Assembly: GCA_963736175.1 (NCBI GenBank)
Contig: CAVTNU010000002.1
Location: 186,001 to 250,000 of the forward strand
DNA from: Rhodoblastus sp963736175
GTDB taxonomy: Bacteria > Pseudomonadota > Alphaproteobacteria > Rhizobiales > Beijerinckiaceae
Length of the DNA stretch: 64,000 nucleotides
Direction: 5' to 3'
Below are positions 9,818 to 18,591 of this stretch, piece by piece. The number at the start of each line of letters is the position of its first letter. Position 1 is the stretch's first letter. Made by a program: the position numbers and the translations under genes. Below the pieces are notes generated by a model. That model had not been told where the DNA came from, ran no database searches, and saw nothing but the letters and a program-made list of their open reading frames with translations.

Positions 9818-11419
9818 ATGAGCGAAGCCGATTTGCCCGAGGGCGCCGAATCCCTGTCCAACGCCCCCGAACTCAGCGTGTCGGAGCTTTCCGGCGCGCT
9901 CAAGCGCACCATCGAGGATCGCTTCGGCTACGTGCGGGTGCGCGGCGAAGTGTCGAACTATCGCGGCCCGCATTCCTCCGGCCACGCCTATTTCTCGCTG
10001 AAGGACGCCAACGCCCGCATCGACGCGGTGATCTGGAAGGGCGTCTTCGCGCGGCTGCGGACCAAGCCGCAGGAGGGCCTCGAGGTCGTCGTGACGGGCA
10101 AGATCACGACATTCCCTGGCAAATCCTCGTATCAGATCGTCATCGACAGGCTTGAGCCGGCGGGCGTCGGCGCGTTGATGGCGCTGCTCGAGGAACGCCG
10201 CCGGAAATTGGCGGCCGAGGGTCTGTTCGACGAGGCGCGCAAACAGCTTCTGCCGTTTTTGCCGCAAACGATCGGCGTCGTCACCTCGCCGACCGGCGCG
10301 GTGATTCGCGACATTCTGCATCGGCTCGAGGACCGCTTTCCCCGTCGCGTGCTGGTCTGGCCGGTGCGCGTGCAGGGCGAAAGCGCCGCCGACGAGGTGG
10401 CGGCGGCCATCCGCGGCTTCAACGCCTTGCCCGAAGGCGGGCCGATCACGCGGCCCGACGTGCTGATCGTGGCGCGCGGCGGCGGTTCGCTCGAGGATCT
10501 ATGGAGCTTCAACGAGGAACAAGTGGTGCGCGCGGCGGCCGACAGCCTTATTCCGCTGATCTCCGCCATCGGCCACGAGACCGATTGGACCTTGATCGAC
10601 TACGCCGCCGATCTGCGCGCGCCGACGCCGACCGGCGCGGCCGAAAAGGCCGTGCCGGTGCGCTCCGAACTGATGAGCGCCATCGCCGATCTCGGCCGCC
10701 GTCACGAGGCGGCGGCGACGCGGGGCTCCGAGCGCCGCCGCGCCGACTTGCGCGGTCTCGTCCGCGCCCTGCCGAACGGCGAGGCCCTGCTGGCCATTCC
10801 CCGGCAAAAGTTCGACCGCGCCAGCGAACGGCTGGGCGCCGCCTTGCGCGATTATCTGCATCGCTACCAGCAGGGCCTCGGCCGCGCGGCGGCCCTGCTG
10901 GCGCGTCACGCGCCGCAAGCCGAGTTGGCGCGCGCCAGGGCGCGTTGCGAGGCCCTGGCGCTGCGCCTGTCGCGCGCGCGGACGGCGAGCGTGGACGATC
11001 GCGCCGAGCGGTTGAAGGTTCTGTCCGATCGTCTGCGGCCGGCCTTCGCCGGTCAGGTGCGGTTGGCGCGCCAGAGCGGCGTCCATCTCACAGCGCTCGG
11101 CGAAAGACTGGCGTCGGCCTTCGCCCTCGAACTGCGCCGACGCCGGGAAAAACTGGTTTTTCTCGAACAAATGCGTCAGGCGCTCGGCTATGGCGCCGTT
11201 TTAGCGCGCGGCTTCGTTCTGGCGCGCGGCGAGGATGGCGCGCCTTTGCGTCGCGCCCGGGACGTGGCGGAGGGCGCGCGGCTGAGCCTGCAATTCGCCG
11301 ATGGCTTTGTCCACGCCGTCGCCGGCGCCACGCCGTCGCCGGCCGCCGAGGGCAAGAAGCCCCGGCCGCCGCGCGGGACCGAAAAGCCCGGGCGCGGCGG
11401 GCAGGGCGATCTTTTTTGA
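9818..11419 (+). CDS. xseA: Exodeoxyribonuclease VII large subunit
   Basis: Nuclease subunit that degrades single-stranded DNA from both ends together with XseB. The 533-residue protein has an N-terminal OB-fold (about residues 17-115) with SSGHAYFSLKDANARIDAV. The catalytic central domain has IGVVTSPTGAVIRDI, RGGGSLEDLWSFNEE and SAIGHETDWTLID. A helical coiled segment and a short C-terminal beta tail rich in Pro, Lys and Gly complete it. The symmetric palindrome at 11418-11449 begins inside its stop codon. xseB is not in the window. Confidence 0.95.
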   Translation: MSEADLPEGAESLSNAPELSVSELSGALKRTIEDRFGYVRVRGEVSNYRGPHSSGHAYFSLKDANARIDAVIWKGVFARLRTKPQEGLEVVVTGKITTFPGKSSYQIVIDRLEPAGVGALMALLEERRRKLAAEGLFDEARKQLLPFLPQTIGVVTSPTGAVIRDILHRLEDRFPRRVLVWPVRVQGESAADEVAAAIRGFNALPEGGPITRPDVLIVARGGGSLEDLWSFNEEQVVRAAADSLIPLISAIGHETDWTLIDYAADLRAPTPTGAAEKAVPVRSELMSAIADLGRRHEAAATRGSERRRADLRGLVRALPNGEALLAIPRQKFDRASERLGAALRDYLHRYQQGLGRAAALLARHAPQAELARARARCEALALRLSRARTASVDDRAERLKVLSDRLRPAFAGQVRLARQSGVHLTALGERLASAFALELRRRREKLVFLEQMRQALGYGAVLARGFVLARGEDGAPLRRARDVAEGARLSLQFADGFVHAVAGATPSPAAEGKKPRPPRGTEKPGRGGQGDLF

Positions 11420-11449
11420 TGCGGCGCTATTTGAATGGCGCGCCGCATC
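11418..11449 (+). terminator. Hairpin at the end of xseA
   Basis: Ten-base-pair stem GATGCGGCGC / GCGCCGCATC (11418-11427 with 11440-11449) and a 12-nt loop, overlapping the xseA stop codon. No T run follows on the plus strand, so a Rho-independent terminator is only possible, not certain. Confidence 0.4.
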
Positions 11450-11514
11450 GTCAACTTTATTAAGTAGGTTGCGGCGAAAGCCGCCGGGAAACGCTCGAAC
11501 GGGCTCAAGCCGAC

Positions 11515-12258
11515 ATGTTGATCGCCGTTTTGTCCGATATCCATGGCAATCGCGAGGCCTTCGACGCCTGTATCGGCAAGGCGCGGGCGATGGGCGCCGA
11601 ACGCTTGGTGTTTCTGGGCGATCTTGTCGGCTATGGCGGCGATCCCGCCTATATCGTCGACGCTGTCGCCGCCGAATGCGCCAAGGGCGCGATTTCGTTG
11701 CTGGGCAATCACGACGCCGCCATTCACGCCGGGGCGACCCAGCATATGAATACTTACGCGCGCGCGGCGATCGAATGGACGGCGCGCCAGCTCGACAGCG
11801 CGCAAACGGCGTTTCTCGCCGCCATGCCGTTGAGCGCGACCCTTGAGGAAACCTTGTTCGTCCACGCCGACGCCAGCGCGCCCGGGCGTTTCATCTATGT
11901 CGCGAGCGCGCGCGAAGCCGAGCGCTCGCTCAATGCGACCACGGCGCGCCTCACCTTTTGCGGCCATGTGCACAAGCCGCGGCTCTACCATATGGCGCCG
12001 GACAAGCCGCCGGCGCCCTTCGCGCCGGTCGCCAACATCGCGACCCCGCTCGCCCGGTCGCGGCAATGGCTGGCGGTGGCCGGCTCGGTCGGCCAGCCGC
12101 GCGACGAAAATCCGCAAACCGGCTTTTGCCTTTACGACAGCGCGCGAGCCGTCGTGACGTTCGTCCGCTTGGGCTATGACATCGAGGCGGCGGCGCGCAA
12201 GATCAAGCAGGCGGGCCTGCCGCTGATGCTTTCGGCGCGCTTGTTCATCGGGCGGTAA
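11515..12258 (+). CDS. Metallophosphoesterase (calcineurin-like)
   Basis: A 247-residue cytoplasmic two-metal phosphoesterase of the YfcE/PP2A-like group. The metal-binding motifs appear in order: SDIHGN at residues 7-12, GDLVGYGGDP around 41-50, GNHDAA around 63-68, and GHVHKP near 153. A histidine in LFVHADASAP supplies a further ligand. The substrate cannot be read from sequence; relatives act on phosphodiesters, serine/threonine phosphates or diadenosine tetraphosphate. It follows xseA in the same direction and precedes the glycosyltransferase set after a palindrome. Confidence 0.85.
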   Translation: MLIAVLSDIHGNREAFDACIGKARAMGAERLVFLGDLVGYGGDPAYIVDAVAAECAKGAISLLGNHDAAIHAGATQHMNTYARAAIEWTARQLDSAQTAFLAAMPLSATLEETLFVHADASAPGRFIYVASAREAERSLNATTARLTFCGHVHKPRLYHMAPDKPPAPFAPVANIATPLARSRQWLAVAGSVGQPRDENPQTGFCLYDSARAVVTFVRLGYDIEAAARKIKQAGLPLMLSARLFIGR

Positions 12259-12259
12259 A

Positions 12260-12315
12260 GCATGTTTCCGAAAAGTTGGCCGACTTTTCGGACAAGAATA
12301 TGCGGTGAAACGATG
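12260..12315. repeat. Rhizobiales-type intergenic palindrome
   Basis: CATGTTTCCGAAAAGTTGGC at 12261 opens a 10-bp inverted repeat TCCGAAAAGT / ACTTTTCGGA (12267-12276 with 12283-12292), followed by CAAGAATATGCGGTGAAACG. From memory it resembles an intergenic sequence scattered through many Rhizobiales genomes; only one copy is present here. It makes an in-frame upstream ATG of the next gene look coding when it is probably not. Confidence 0.45.
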
Positions 12316-12438
12316 AACTCGGCGCTAACGCATACGTCGCGCGATGCCTTCGAGCGTTTGCCTCGTGGAGAGGCTTCGGCTAATGAACCGCGATCCGGCT
12401 CGCCGGCGGGGCGAGACCAGAACACGCGGATTGTTTGT

Positions 12439-13251
12439 ATGATCTTGAGTTTCACGTCCATTCCGCCGCGCTTTCAATATCTCGGCCGCGTGTTGAAACG
12501 GATCGAAGCGCAAACGGCGCGTCCCGAACGGGTCGAACTCTATTTGCCCCTGCGCTATCGCCGGTTTCCGGGCGAGCGCCCCGCCTTGCCGGCGCTGCCC
12601 GACTGGGTCGACGTTATCGAGGTCAAACACGATCTTGGCCCCGCGACGAAGGCGCTGCCGGCGGTCAAGCGCTGGCGCGAGCATGACGCCAGTATTTTGT
12701 ATTTCGACGACGACCAGAAATATGATTCCACCTGGCTCGCCCGCTTCAAGGCGGCGCGCGTGGAGCGTCCCGTCGACGCCATCTGCGAAAGGGGCTTTAA
12801 CATTATCGAACTGCCGCCGTTGACGCGGGTCGACGCGCCGCGGCCGCGAGCGGTCAAGGACCCCAACGAGGGCAAGGATTGGCTTTACCGCGTCAAGCGC
12901 GCCGCCAGTCTTGGCCGGGTCAAGCCGCGCCATCACGCCTATTTGTCGAGCGGCTATATAGATATCGCCGAGGGCAACGGCGGCGTTTGCGTCAAGGCGA
13001 GCGGGATCGATCGGCGCGCCTTCGATATTCCCGATATTCTTTGGACGGTGGACGACGTCTGGATATCGGGAATGCTTGAACTGGCCGGAACGAAGATCTG
13101 GATGAACCACCAAGGATATGTCCAGAACTCCTTCCAGGCGGTGTCCGATTCGGCGCCGCTTTGCACGTCCGCCGAGCAAGGCGCCGACCGCGACAAGGCC
13201 AATCGGCTTTGCGTTCAATATTTCCGCGACACGTTTGACGTCTGGCGGTAA
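12439..13251 (+). CDS. Probable GT-A-fold glycosyltransferase
   Basis: A 270-residue cytoplasmic protein with no signal peptide. It starts MILSFTSIPPRFQYLGRVL, followed by a pattern of strands and helices typical of a nucleotide-sugar-binding fold. The acidic triplet in ILYFDDDQKYD (about residues 92-102) is at the place of the metal-binding DXD motif of GT-A enzymes. Its sugar and acceptor are unknown. Upstream in-frame ATGs at 12262 and 12313 lie in the intergenic palindrome region and are not preferred. Two further glycosyltransferase genes follow in the same direction, which suggests lipopolysaccharide or capsule assembly. Confidence 0.6.
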   Translation: MILSFTSIPPRFQYLGRVLKRIEAQTARPERVELYLPLRYRRFPGERPALPALPDWVDVIEVKHDLGPATKALPAVKRWREHDASILYFDDDQKYDSTWLARFKAARVERPVDAICERGFNIIELPPLTRVDAPRPRAVKDPNEGKDWLYRVKRAASLGRVKPRHHAYLSSGYIDIAEGNGGVCVKASGIDRRAFDIPDILWTVDDVWISGMLELAGTKIWMNHQGYVQNSFQAVSDSAPLCTSAEQGADRDKANRLCVQYFRDTFDVWR

Positions 13252-13297
13252 ATCCGGCGGGGGCCAGAAGACTTCATTTTCCTGTTCGGACATCTGA

Positions 13298-14071
13298 ATG
13301 CAAATCTATGTCATCAATCTCGATCGTCACCGGCAAAGACTGGCGCGCATGAGCGAGTTGCTGGCTGGATTGCCTTTTGAGCAAATCCCCGCCGTCGACG
13401 GATCGGGACTGGAAGGCCCCAGGGAGAACCATGGCGAGCCGCCGACGCGCTTCGAGGATATGACCTGTTTTCAGCGCGCCTGTTCCGCCAGCCATGAACA
13501 TGCGTGGCGAAAATTGCTGGACAGCGATGCGAGTCACGCGTGCATTCTTGAGGACGATGTGATCCTCAGCCCGGATTTTTCTCGTTTTGTCGCTCGCACG
13601 GACTGGATTCCAGAAGAATGCGACGTGGTGAAAATCGAAACTTATTTGCAGAAGCTTTATATTGGCGCGTCGCGCAGTTCCGCGCTCGACCGGGGTCTTG
13701 TCCGTGTCTTTTCGACCCATGCCGGCACGGCCGGCTATGTCATCAGCCGTTCTGGCGCGGCAAAAATGTTGGAATGTTCCGCCCGTCCGCCGCGCCCGCT
13801 CGATCTCTTGATGTTTGATCCGCGTCCGCTGGTTAGCGGCCTGCGCCTTCTGCAACTCGATCCCGCCTTGTGCATCCAGATGGGTGTCGCCGAAAATGAA
13901 GGCGCGGAAGGCGAGTTCGCCAGTTCGATTCAGGTTTCAACGGCTTCGAAACGGCGTCGATCCGTTGGCGAAAAGTTTTGGATCGAAACGGCGCGACCTT
14001 TCCAACAGCTTTGGACGCGGTTGCGCTACGCGCGCTCGCGGCCGCACAGACGCAAGGTGATGTTCAATTAG
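13298..14071 (+). CDS. Glycosyltransferase family 25 (LPS-type)
   Basis: A 257-residue enzyme resembling LgtB/LpsA-type galactosyltransferases that extend lipooligosaccharide cores. Visible are the opening MQIYVINLDRHRQRLARM (family motif near NLDR), SASHEHAWRKLL, the metal-site segment CILEDDVIL at about residues 81-89, and the AGTAGYVISRSGAAKML block near 147-163. The C-terminal 45 residues are basic, which could aid membrane contact. GC content and codon use look lower than in flanking housekeeping genes, which fits lateral acquisition of surface-glycan genes. The gap to the previous gene is 46 bp. Confidence 0.8.
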   Translation: MQIYVINLDRHRQRLARMSELLAGLPFEQIPAVDGSGLEGPRENHGEPPTRFEDMTCFQRACSASHEHAWRKLLDSDASHACILEDDVILSPDFSRFVARTDWIPEECDVVKIETYLQKLYIGASRSSALDRGLVRVFSTHAGTAGYVISRSGAAKMLECSARPPRPLDLLMFDPRPLVSGLRLLQLDPALCIQMGVAENEGAEGEFASSIQVSTASKRRRSVGEKFWIETARPFQQLWTRLRYARSRPHRRKVMFN

Positions 14072-14123
14072 GGCTGCGGTCATGTCGAAACAGCGCCAAT
14101 GCGGCCGCCTGAAGGAAACTAGA

Positions 14124-15005
14124 ATGAAAATTCATACGCTTGCGTGGGACAATACCGATCAGCGCATGATCGACAGCCACAAAATGGTGTCGGATCATTT
14201 CGGATTGGATGTTGTCTACACGTTTGAAAACATCCCGCACGGCCAATGGATGAATGACGTCATGGCGTCCTGCGACGAGGACGTTGTCGGATTTCTGGAT
14301 ATCGATTGCATTCCGACCAACCGCGATATCGTCGATGCTTCCTATCGTTACGCCCTGAACAACGAGAGCTTTGTCGGGATAGCGCAAAGCACGAACCATA
14401 TACGTCCCGGCGCGCATATCTTCGCCGCTCCGGCGTTTTTCTTTATCTCGAAAAAAACATGGCTCAGGCTCGGGCGCCCGACCTTCGACCAGACGCGAAA
14501 CGCCGATATAGCCGAAAATGTCAGCTATGCCGCCGAACAAGCCGGATTGACCTATAAAGCGCTTTACCCGACGCATTATGAGCGCGCCTCGACCGAAGGC
14601 GTCTGGCGTCTGGGAAATTATGGCTGCTACGGGATCGGAACGCATTTCGCCGGCGGCGTGTTTCACCTGTACCAGGGGCGCCTGGCGCTCAACATCGAGC
14701 GGTTCGTTCAGCGCTGCGGCGATGTTGTCGCCAATAAATTTTCACTCGACGACGCGCTGGACTGCGCGCGTTGGGAAATCGACGCGCCCCTCCGCACGCC
14801 GTTCAACATGCCTGGCGCCCACCACAAAAAGGGACCAAAACCCCTGAGAATCCAGAGCGTGTCAGGTCGCCGGCTCTTCGGGCTGGACGAGACCCGCCCG
14901 CCGCTGCCCGTGCTGCGGCCCGTGGCGGAAGCCTTTCTGCGGCTGGGCAACGCGCTGCGTTCGGATACGCTCTGCGGCGCCGGCGAATGGATCTGGAAAA
15001 TCTGA
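14124..15005 (+). CDS. Putative glycosyltransferase
   Basis: A 293-residue protein starting MKIHTLAWDNTDQRMIDSHK, with GAAGGA 8-13 nt upstream of the ATG; this is preferred over an ATG 14 codons earlier. The pattern VVGFLDIDCIPTNRDIVDAS (about residues 53-72) places an Asp-Ile-Asp at the likely metal-binding site of a GT-A fold. GCYGIGTHFAGGVFHLYQGR lies near the end of the catalytic domain. No assigned family is recognised with confidence. It is third in a row of sugar-transfer genes and precedes the interrupted acyltransferase, so the four probably modify one glycan. Confidence 0.5.
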   Translation: MKIHTLAWDNTDQRMIDSHKMVSDHFGLDVVYTFENIPHGQWMNDVMASCDEDVVGFLDIDCIPTNRDIVDASYRYALNNESFVGIAQSTNHIRPGAHIFAAPAFFFISKKTWLRLGRPTFDQTRNADIAENVSYAAEQAGLTYKALYPTHYERASTEGVWRLGNYGCYGIGTHFAGGVFHLYQGRLALNIERFVQRCGDVVANKFSLDDALDCARWEIDAPLRTPFNMPGAHHKKGPKPLRIQSVSGRRLFGLDETRPPLPVLRPVAEAFLRLGNALRSDTLCGAGEWIWKI

Positions 15006-15313
15006 TTTTTCCGGTGATGCTCCACACCAAAATTTTCGCGGAGTTGATCGACGCCGAGCAGTCGTCTCCGGTCGAATGTTCCGAAAATCAGAGCTTGATG
15101 AAATTTTCGCATCCCCTGGTGATGGAGCATCGGTCGGAACGAGGGCGACCCAAAGGGTAAAGCCAAAAATACCTTCCGCGCAGTGAATATTCCCGTTAAG
15201 AACATTGAATTCGTGGAATACCTGATCAATGCGGATTGTCGAAGCTAAACAACTACAAACCTATCGCCCAGACATCGACGGCCTGCGTGCTGTCGCGGTT
15301 TTGTCGGTACTAA

Positions 15314-16605
15314 CAGGATGCTGAAAAACGCCCCGATTTCGTCGGTTACTATCGCCCGGCGCGGATTTTTGTCGGCGATTTGAGCGTTGTTTTTTGCCGA
15401 ATCCGGCGTCGGCGAGCGTTTGGCGGCGCCACTTCCCCCTTACCCCGCCCTTTCTTCGATCAATTTCGGCAATCGGATGAGGTTGTAGGCTGCGGCGGCG
15501 AAGGCAAACGACCAGCCGACCCGCTCGACGCCCCGAAACTTGGTTTTGCGCTGGCCGGCGACGGTCTTCATCCAGCCGAAGGCTTCCTCGATGCGTTTTC
15601 GGATGCGCTGGCTCACCGCATAACCGGGGTGGCGCGTGGTGCGGCCATCGATTGCGGAGCGCCGTCCGTTGGTGTTCTGCGTCACATGCGGGCGCACGTT
15701 CATCGCGCGCAGTTCGTTGACGAAAACGCGCACGTCATAACCCTTGTCGGCGCCAAGCGTGATGCCAACAGGGCGATTGGCGAGCGGTTCGATCATCGCA
15801 AGCGCGGCGTTGCGCTCGCCATGTCCGTCGGCTGGCGTCAGGCAGGCGTTGACGATCAGTCCGGCGCGGTTCTCCATCAACGCATGGCCGAGGAAAGCCA
15901 GCTTGGCCTCCATGCCGGCGCCCTTGCGATAAAGCCTGGCTTCCGTATCGGTGGTCGAAGCATGGGTCTCGTTCGAGCGCTTCTCGCCCTTGAAATCCAC
16001 CTCGGCGTTGCGGCCGGAATTGGGCGGCGGCTCGTTGCCGGAGCCATCCTTGGGCTTGAAACTCTTCATCGAAGCCCAAGCCTCGATCAGCGTGCCGTCG
16101 ACCGAAAAATGATCGCTCGACATCAGCCTTTTGACCCGAGGCTGCGCCAGGACGGCGGCGAGAAACTTAGCCGCTATCGCGCCGTCGAGCAGGCGGTCGC
16201 GGTTCTTGGAAAACACCGTCGCGTCCCACACGGGATCGTCGACGCCAAGGCCGACGAACCAGCGAAACAGCAAATCGGTGTCGAGACGCTCCATCAATTG
16301 CCGCTCGGAGCGCACCGAATAAAAGGCTTGCAGCAGCATCGCCCGCAGCAACCGTTCAGGCGCGACCGAAGGCCGGCCCGTCCTGGAGTAAAGCTCCGAA
16401 AAATCCGCAGCCAGTGTCGCGAGCGCCGCGTTGGCGATCTCGCGGATCACGCGCAGCGGATGGTCGCGCCGAACGCGCGACTCCAGATCGACATAGCTGA
16501 AAAGCCGCCCTGATCCCTCGTCCGTCCCGCGCATTCCGTCGCTCCTGTCTCAAAGCGATGGAATCACGACCGAAGCTGAAACGGAAGGGGTTTTTCAGCA
16601 GCCTG
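15314..16605 (-). mobile_element. IS5-type insertion sequence, 1292 bp
   Basis: The ends are inverted: the left end reads CAGGATGCTGAAAAAC and the right end, read inward, CAGGCTGCTGAAAAAC (15 of 16 match). Target duplications CTAA flank it at 15310-15313 and 16606-16609 and match the YTAR target of the IS5 subgroup. One transposase gene on the minus strand fills most of it. Clean ends, an intact transposase and matching duplications indicate a fairly recent insertion. Confidence 0.93.
15440..16534 (-). CDS. IS5-family transposase
   Basis: A 364-residue DDE transposase. The N-terminal DUF772-type domain has RPSVAPERLLRAMLLQAFYS and RQLMERLDTDLLFRWFVGL. The catalytic domain has SSDHFSVDGTLIEAW with the first Asp, TLGADKGYD with the second Asp, and RIRKRIEEAFGWMKTVAG with the C-terminal Glu in the Y-(2)-R-(3)-E-(6)-K-type motif. 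The frame is undamaged, so the element may be active. It lies opposite in direction to the gene it interrupts. Confidence 0.93.
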   Translation of the reverse strand: MRGTDEGSGRLFSYVDLESRVRRDHPLRVIREIANAALATLAADFSELYSRTGRPSVAPERLLRAMLLQAFYSVRSERQLMERLDTDLLFRWFVGLGVDDPVWDATVFSKNRDRLLDGAIAAKFLAAVLAQPRVKRLMSSDHFSVDGTLIEAWASMKSFKPKDGSGNEPPPNSGRNAEVDFKGEKRSNETHASTTDTEARLYRKGAGMEAKLAFLGHALMENRAGLIVNACLTPADGHGERNAALAMIEPLANRPVGITLGADKGYDVRVFVNELRAMNVRPHVTQNTNGRRSAIDGRTTRHPGYAVSQRIRKRIEEAFGWMKTVAGQRKTKFRGVERVGWSFAFAAAAYNLIRLPKLIEERAG

Positions 16606-18591
16606 CTAATGTTTCACGCTTTTCCGGAATTTTTTCCGGGCGGGTTCATCGGCGTCGATATTTTTTTTGTTATCTCCGGCTATTTGATTTCAAATATAAT
16701 TTTCAAGAAGCTGGCGGCAGGAAGATTCAGTTTTCTTGAATTCTATATTCACCGCATTCGTCGGATATTTCCGGCGCTCATTCTTGTTTTGGCGACGACG
16801 TTCGCTTTCGGGTGGGTTGCTCTTTTTTCTGATGAATTCCGCATGCTTGGCGCGCATTTCATGGCCAGCGTCGGTTTTGTCGAAAATTTTCTGCTCTATA
16901 GCGAGAAGGGTTATTTTGATCTCGCCACCGAATTCAAGCCAGTAATGCATCTCTGGTCGCTCGCTATTGAAGAACAGTATTATTTGTTTTTCCCGCCATT
17001 GATTTGGTTTTGTTGGCGTTGGCGGGGCTCGGTTCTCCCCGTAATCGCCATACTGGCGGCGGCATCCTTCGTCGCCAATGTGGTCTTGACGACGAGCGAT
17101 GCAACTGGCGCTTTCTTTTTTCCCTTTACCCGCGCGTGGGAGCTGTTCGCTGGCGCCATGCTCGCGCACGTCGAGACCGTTGGCCCGAAATGGCTGAAAT
17201 TCTTGCGTTCCGGGGGCGAACAATCAGCGCGGGATCAATCGGGCGTTATCCCGTCGCGACCCGGCCACAGCGCGTCGCTGGCCTTGTCGAGCGCGGCGTT
17301 GTTCGCCCTGGCGGCAATTGTTATCTGCTGGGACAAGGCGTGGAACTTCCCCGGCTTCGCCGCCCTGGCTCCAGTGTTTTTCGCCTTACTGTCGATCGGA
17401 TGCGGCCCCCGTCTGATCGCAGGCAACGCCTTGTCTTCTCGACCACTCGTCGCGCTAGGCCTGATCAGCTATCCGCTTTATCTCTGGCATTGGCCGATCC
17501 TGTCCTTTCTTCATATTTTGAAGGGCGCTGACGATGATTTTGCTTTCAGGGCCTGGGGATGCGTCCTCAGCATCGCGCTCGCCTACGCAGCTTATGCGCT
17601 GGTCGAACGACCACTGCGTTATGGCGGTTATGCGTCGCGCAAAGCGATCTTACTGAGCGTGGCTGTTCTTCTTGTCGGCGCATTGGGTGGTTATGATTAT
17701 TTCCGCGATGGATTTGCTTTCCGCGTTGTCGAGCGCGGGCTCGTGACTTCGACTGGCGTTGGCGAGGCGATGGATCTTTCGCATATCCAGGCGGGCTGCG
17801 GTCTGACTCACGAAGAATTGGCGCATTTTGCCGGTTGTCTGAGCGACGATCGCGGCGAGCCAAGCATCGCCTTGATCGGTGACAGCAAGGCAGGCGCGCT
17901 CATGCCCGCGATCTTCGCCTATCCGAATCCGCGCCATCGCTGGCTGTTCATTGGGGGCGCGAAACGTGCAGGCGGATTCGTCCCCGTTTTGAGCAAGGCG
18001 GCCGTGTATGAAAAATATCAGGAGGGGACAGAACTCGCGCTCGATCGACTGACGGCGATGAACAAAGTGAAGGTCGTCGTTGTGACCGTTGCCGCCCGTG
18101 CGCTTTTTCAACTCGCAAATACGTTTTCGCTCGATGATTTACCGACGAGCCCGCTCTACGAAGTTGCGCTCAGCGGCTTGAACGAAACCGTCGAGCGTTT
18201 GATCGCTTCGGGCAAGAAAATCGTCCTGACCATCGACAACCCGGCTTTGCGCGCGCCGAAGCAATGCATTTCCCGCACTACGGGCATCAGCGCGGTAAAT
18301 TGGGTTCTGTCGCTGAAGGCCGTTCCGAAATGCAGCGTTCCGCTTGACCTGTTTCTAGATCAGTCGCGCCAATACAGAAACGTCTTGACGGAAATCAAGC
18401 GTCGATACGCCGACATGGTGATCATCGTCGATACGACGGACCTACTGTGCGACGAGAGCCGACGCGTTTGCGAACCGACTATGGACGGTCGGCCACTCTA
18501 CAGTTTTTCCGATCATGTCTCCGGATTCGCCGCCGCCAAAATTGCCAATCGTCTCGTTCCCATCGCCGAGAATCTGGCCGACGGCCCCTGA
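16558..18591 (+). CDS. Chimeric acyltransferase-3 open frame beginning inside the IS
   Basis: From an ATG at 16558, within the IS right end, the frame runs without a break into the acyltransferase, replacing the lost 28 residues by MESRPKLKRKGFFSSLL. It contains the intact remainder: GVDIFFVISGYLIS, IHRIRRIFPALILV, LWSLAIEEQYYLFFPPLIW, several membrane helices, then a C-terminal SGNH-like domain with ALIGDSKAGALMP (Ser nucleophile) and SFSDHVSGFAA (Asp/His block). In the chimera Arg9 and His20 are again ten residues apart. No strong ribosome-binding site is seen, so whether it is translated is unknown. Its last 113 bases overlap the opposing permease frame. Confidence 0.6.
   Translation: MESRPKLKRKGFFSSLLMFHAFPEFFPGGFIGVDIFFVISGYLISNIIFKKLAAGRFSFLEFYIHRIRRIFPALILVLATTFAFGWVALFSDEFRMLGAHFMASVGFVENFLLYSEKGYFDLATEFKPVMHLWSLAIEEQYYLFFPPLIWFCWRWRGSVLPVIAILAAASFVANVVLTTSDATGAFFFPFTRAWELFAGAMLAHVETVGPKWLKFLRSGGEQSARDQSGVIPSRPGHSASLALSSAALFALAAIVICWDKAWNFPGFAALAPVFFALLSIGCGPRLIAGNALSSRPLVALGLISYPLYLWHWPILSFLHILKGADDDFAFRAWGCVLSIALAYAAYALVERPLRYGGYASRKAILLSVAVLLVGALGGYDYFRDGFAFRVVERGLVTSTGVGEAMDLSHIQAGCGLTHEELAHFAGCLSDDRGEPSIALIGDSKAGALMPAIFAYPNPRHRWLFIGGAKRAGGFVPVLSKAAVYEKYQEGTELALDRLTAMNKVKVVVVTVAARALFQLANTFSLDDLPTSPLYEVALSGLNETVERLIASGKKIVLTIDNPALRAPKQCISRTTGISAVNWVLSLKAVPKCSVPLDLFLDQSRQYRNVLTEIKRRYADMVIIVDTTDLLCDESRRVCEPTMDGRPLYSFSDHVSGFAAAKIANRLVPIAENLADGP

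Larger units (their letters stand above)
15229..18591 (+). pseudogene. Acyltransferase-3/SGNH O-acyltransferase gene interrupted by an IS5-type element
   Basis: The ATG at 15229 starts MRIVEAKQLQTYRPDIDGLR, which then breaks after codon 28 at 15313, where the IS begins. Removing 15314-16605 and one copy of the 4-bp duplication CTAA restores a continuous 688-residue frame through RAVAVLSVLMFHAFPEFFPG. That is the standard first membrane helix of OafA/YrhL-type acyltransferases, with Arg20 and His31 in the R-X10-H arrangement. The intact protein would have about ten membrane helices and a periplasmic SGNH domain and would transfer acetyl or similar groups to surface glycan. The left stub ends at a TGA at 15322-15324 inside the IS. 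Confidence 0.9.

Noticed and set aside
15006..15228. Two distant complementary 9-mers (GATGCTCCA / TGGAGCATC)
   Set aside because: They are about 100 nt apart with little support between them; too weak to call a structure. No gene is seen in this stretch.
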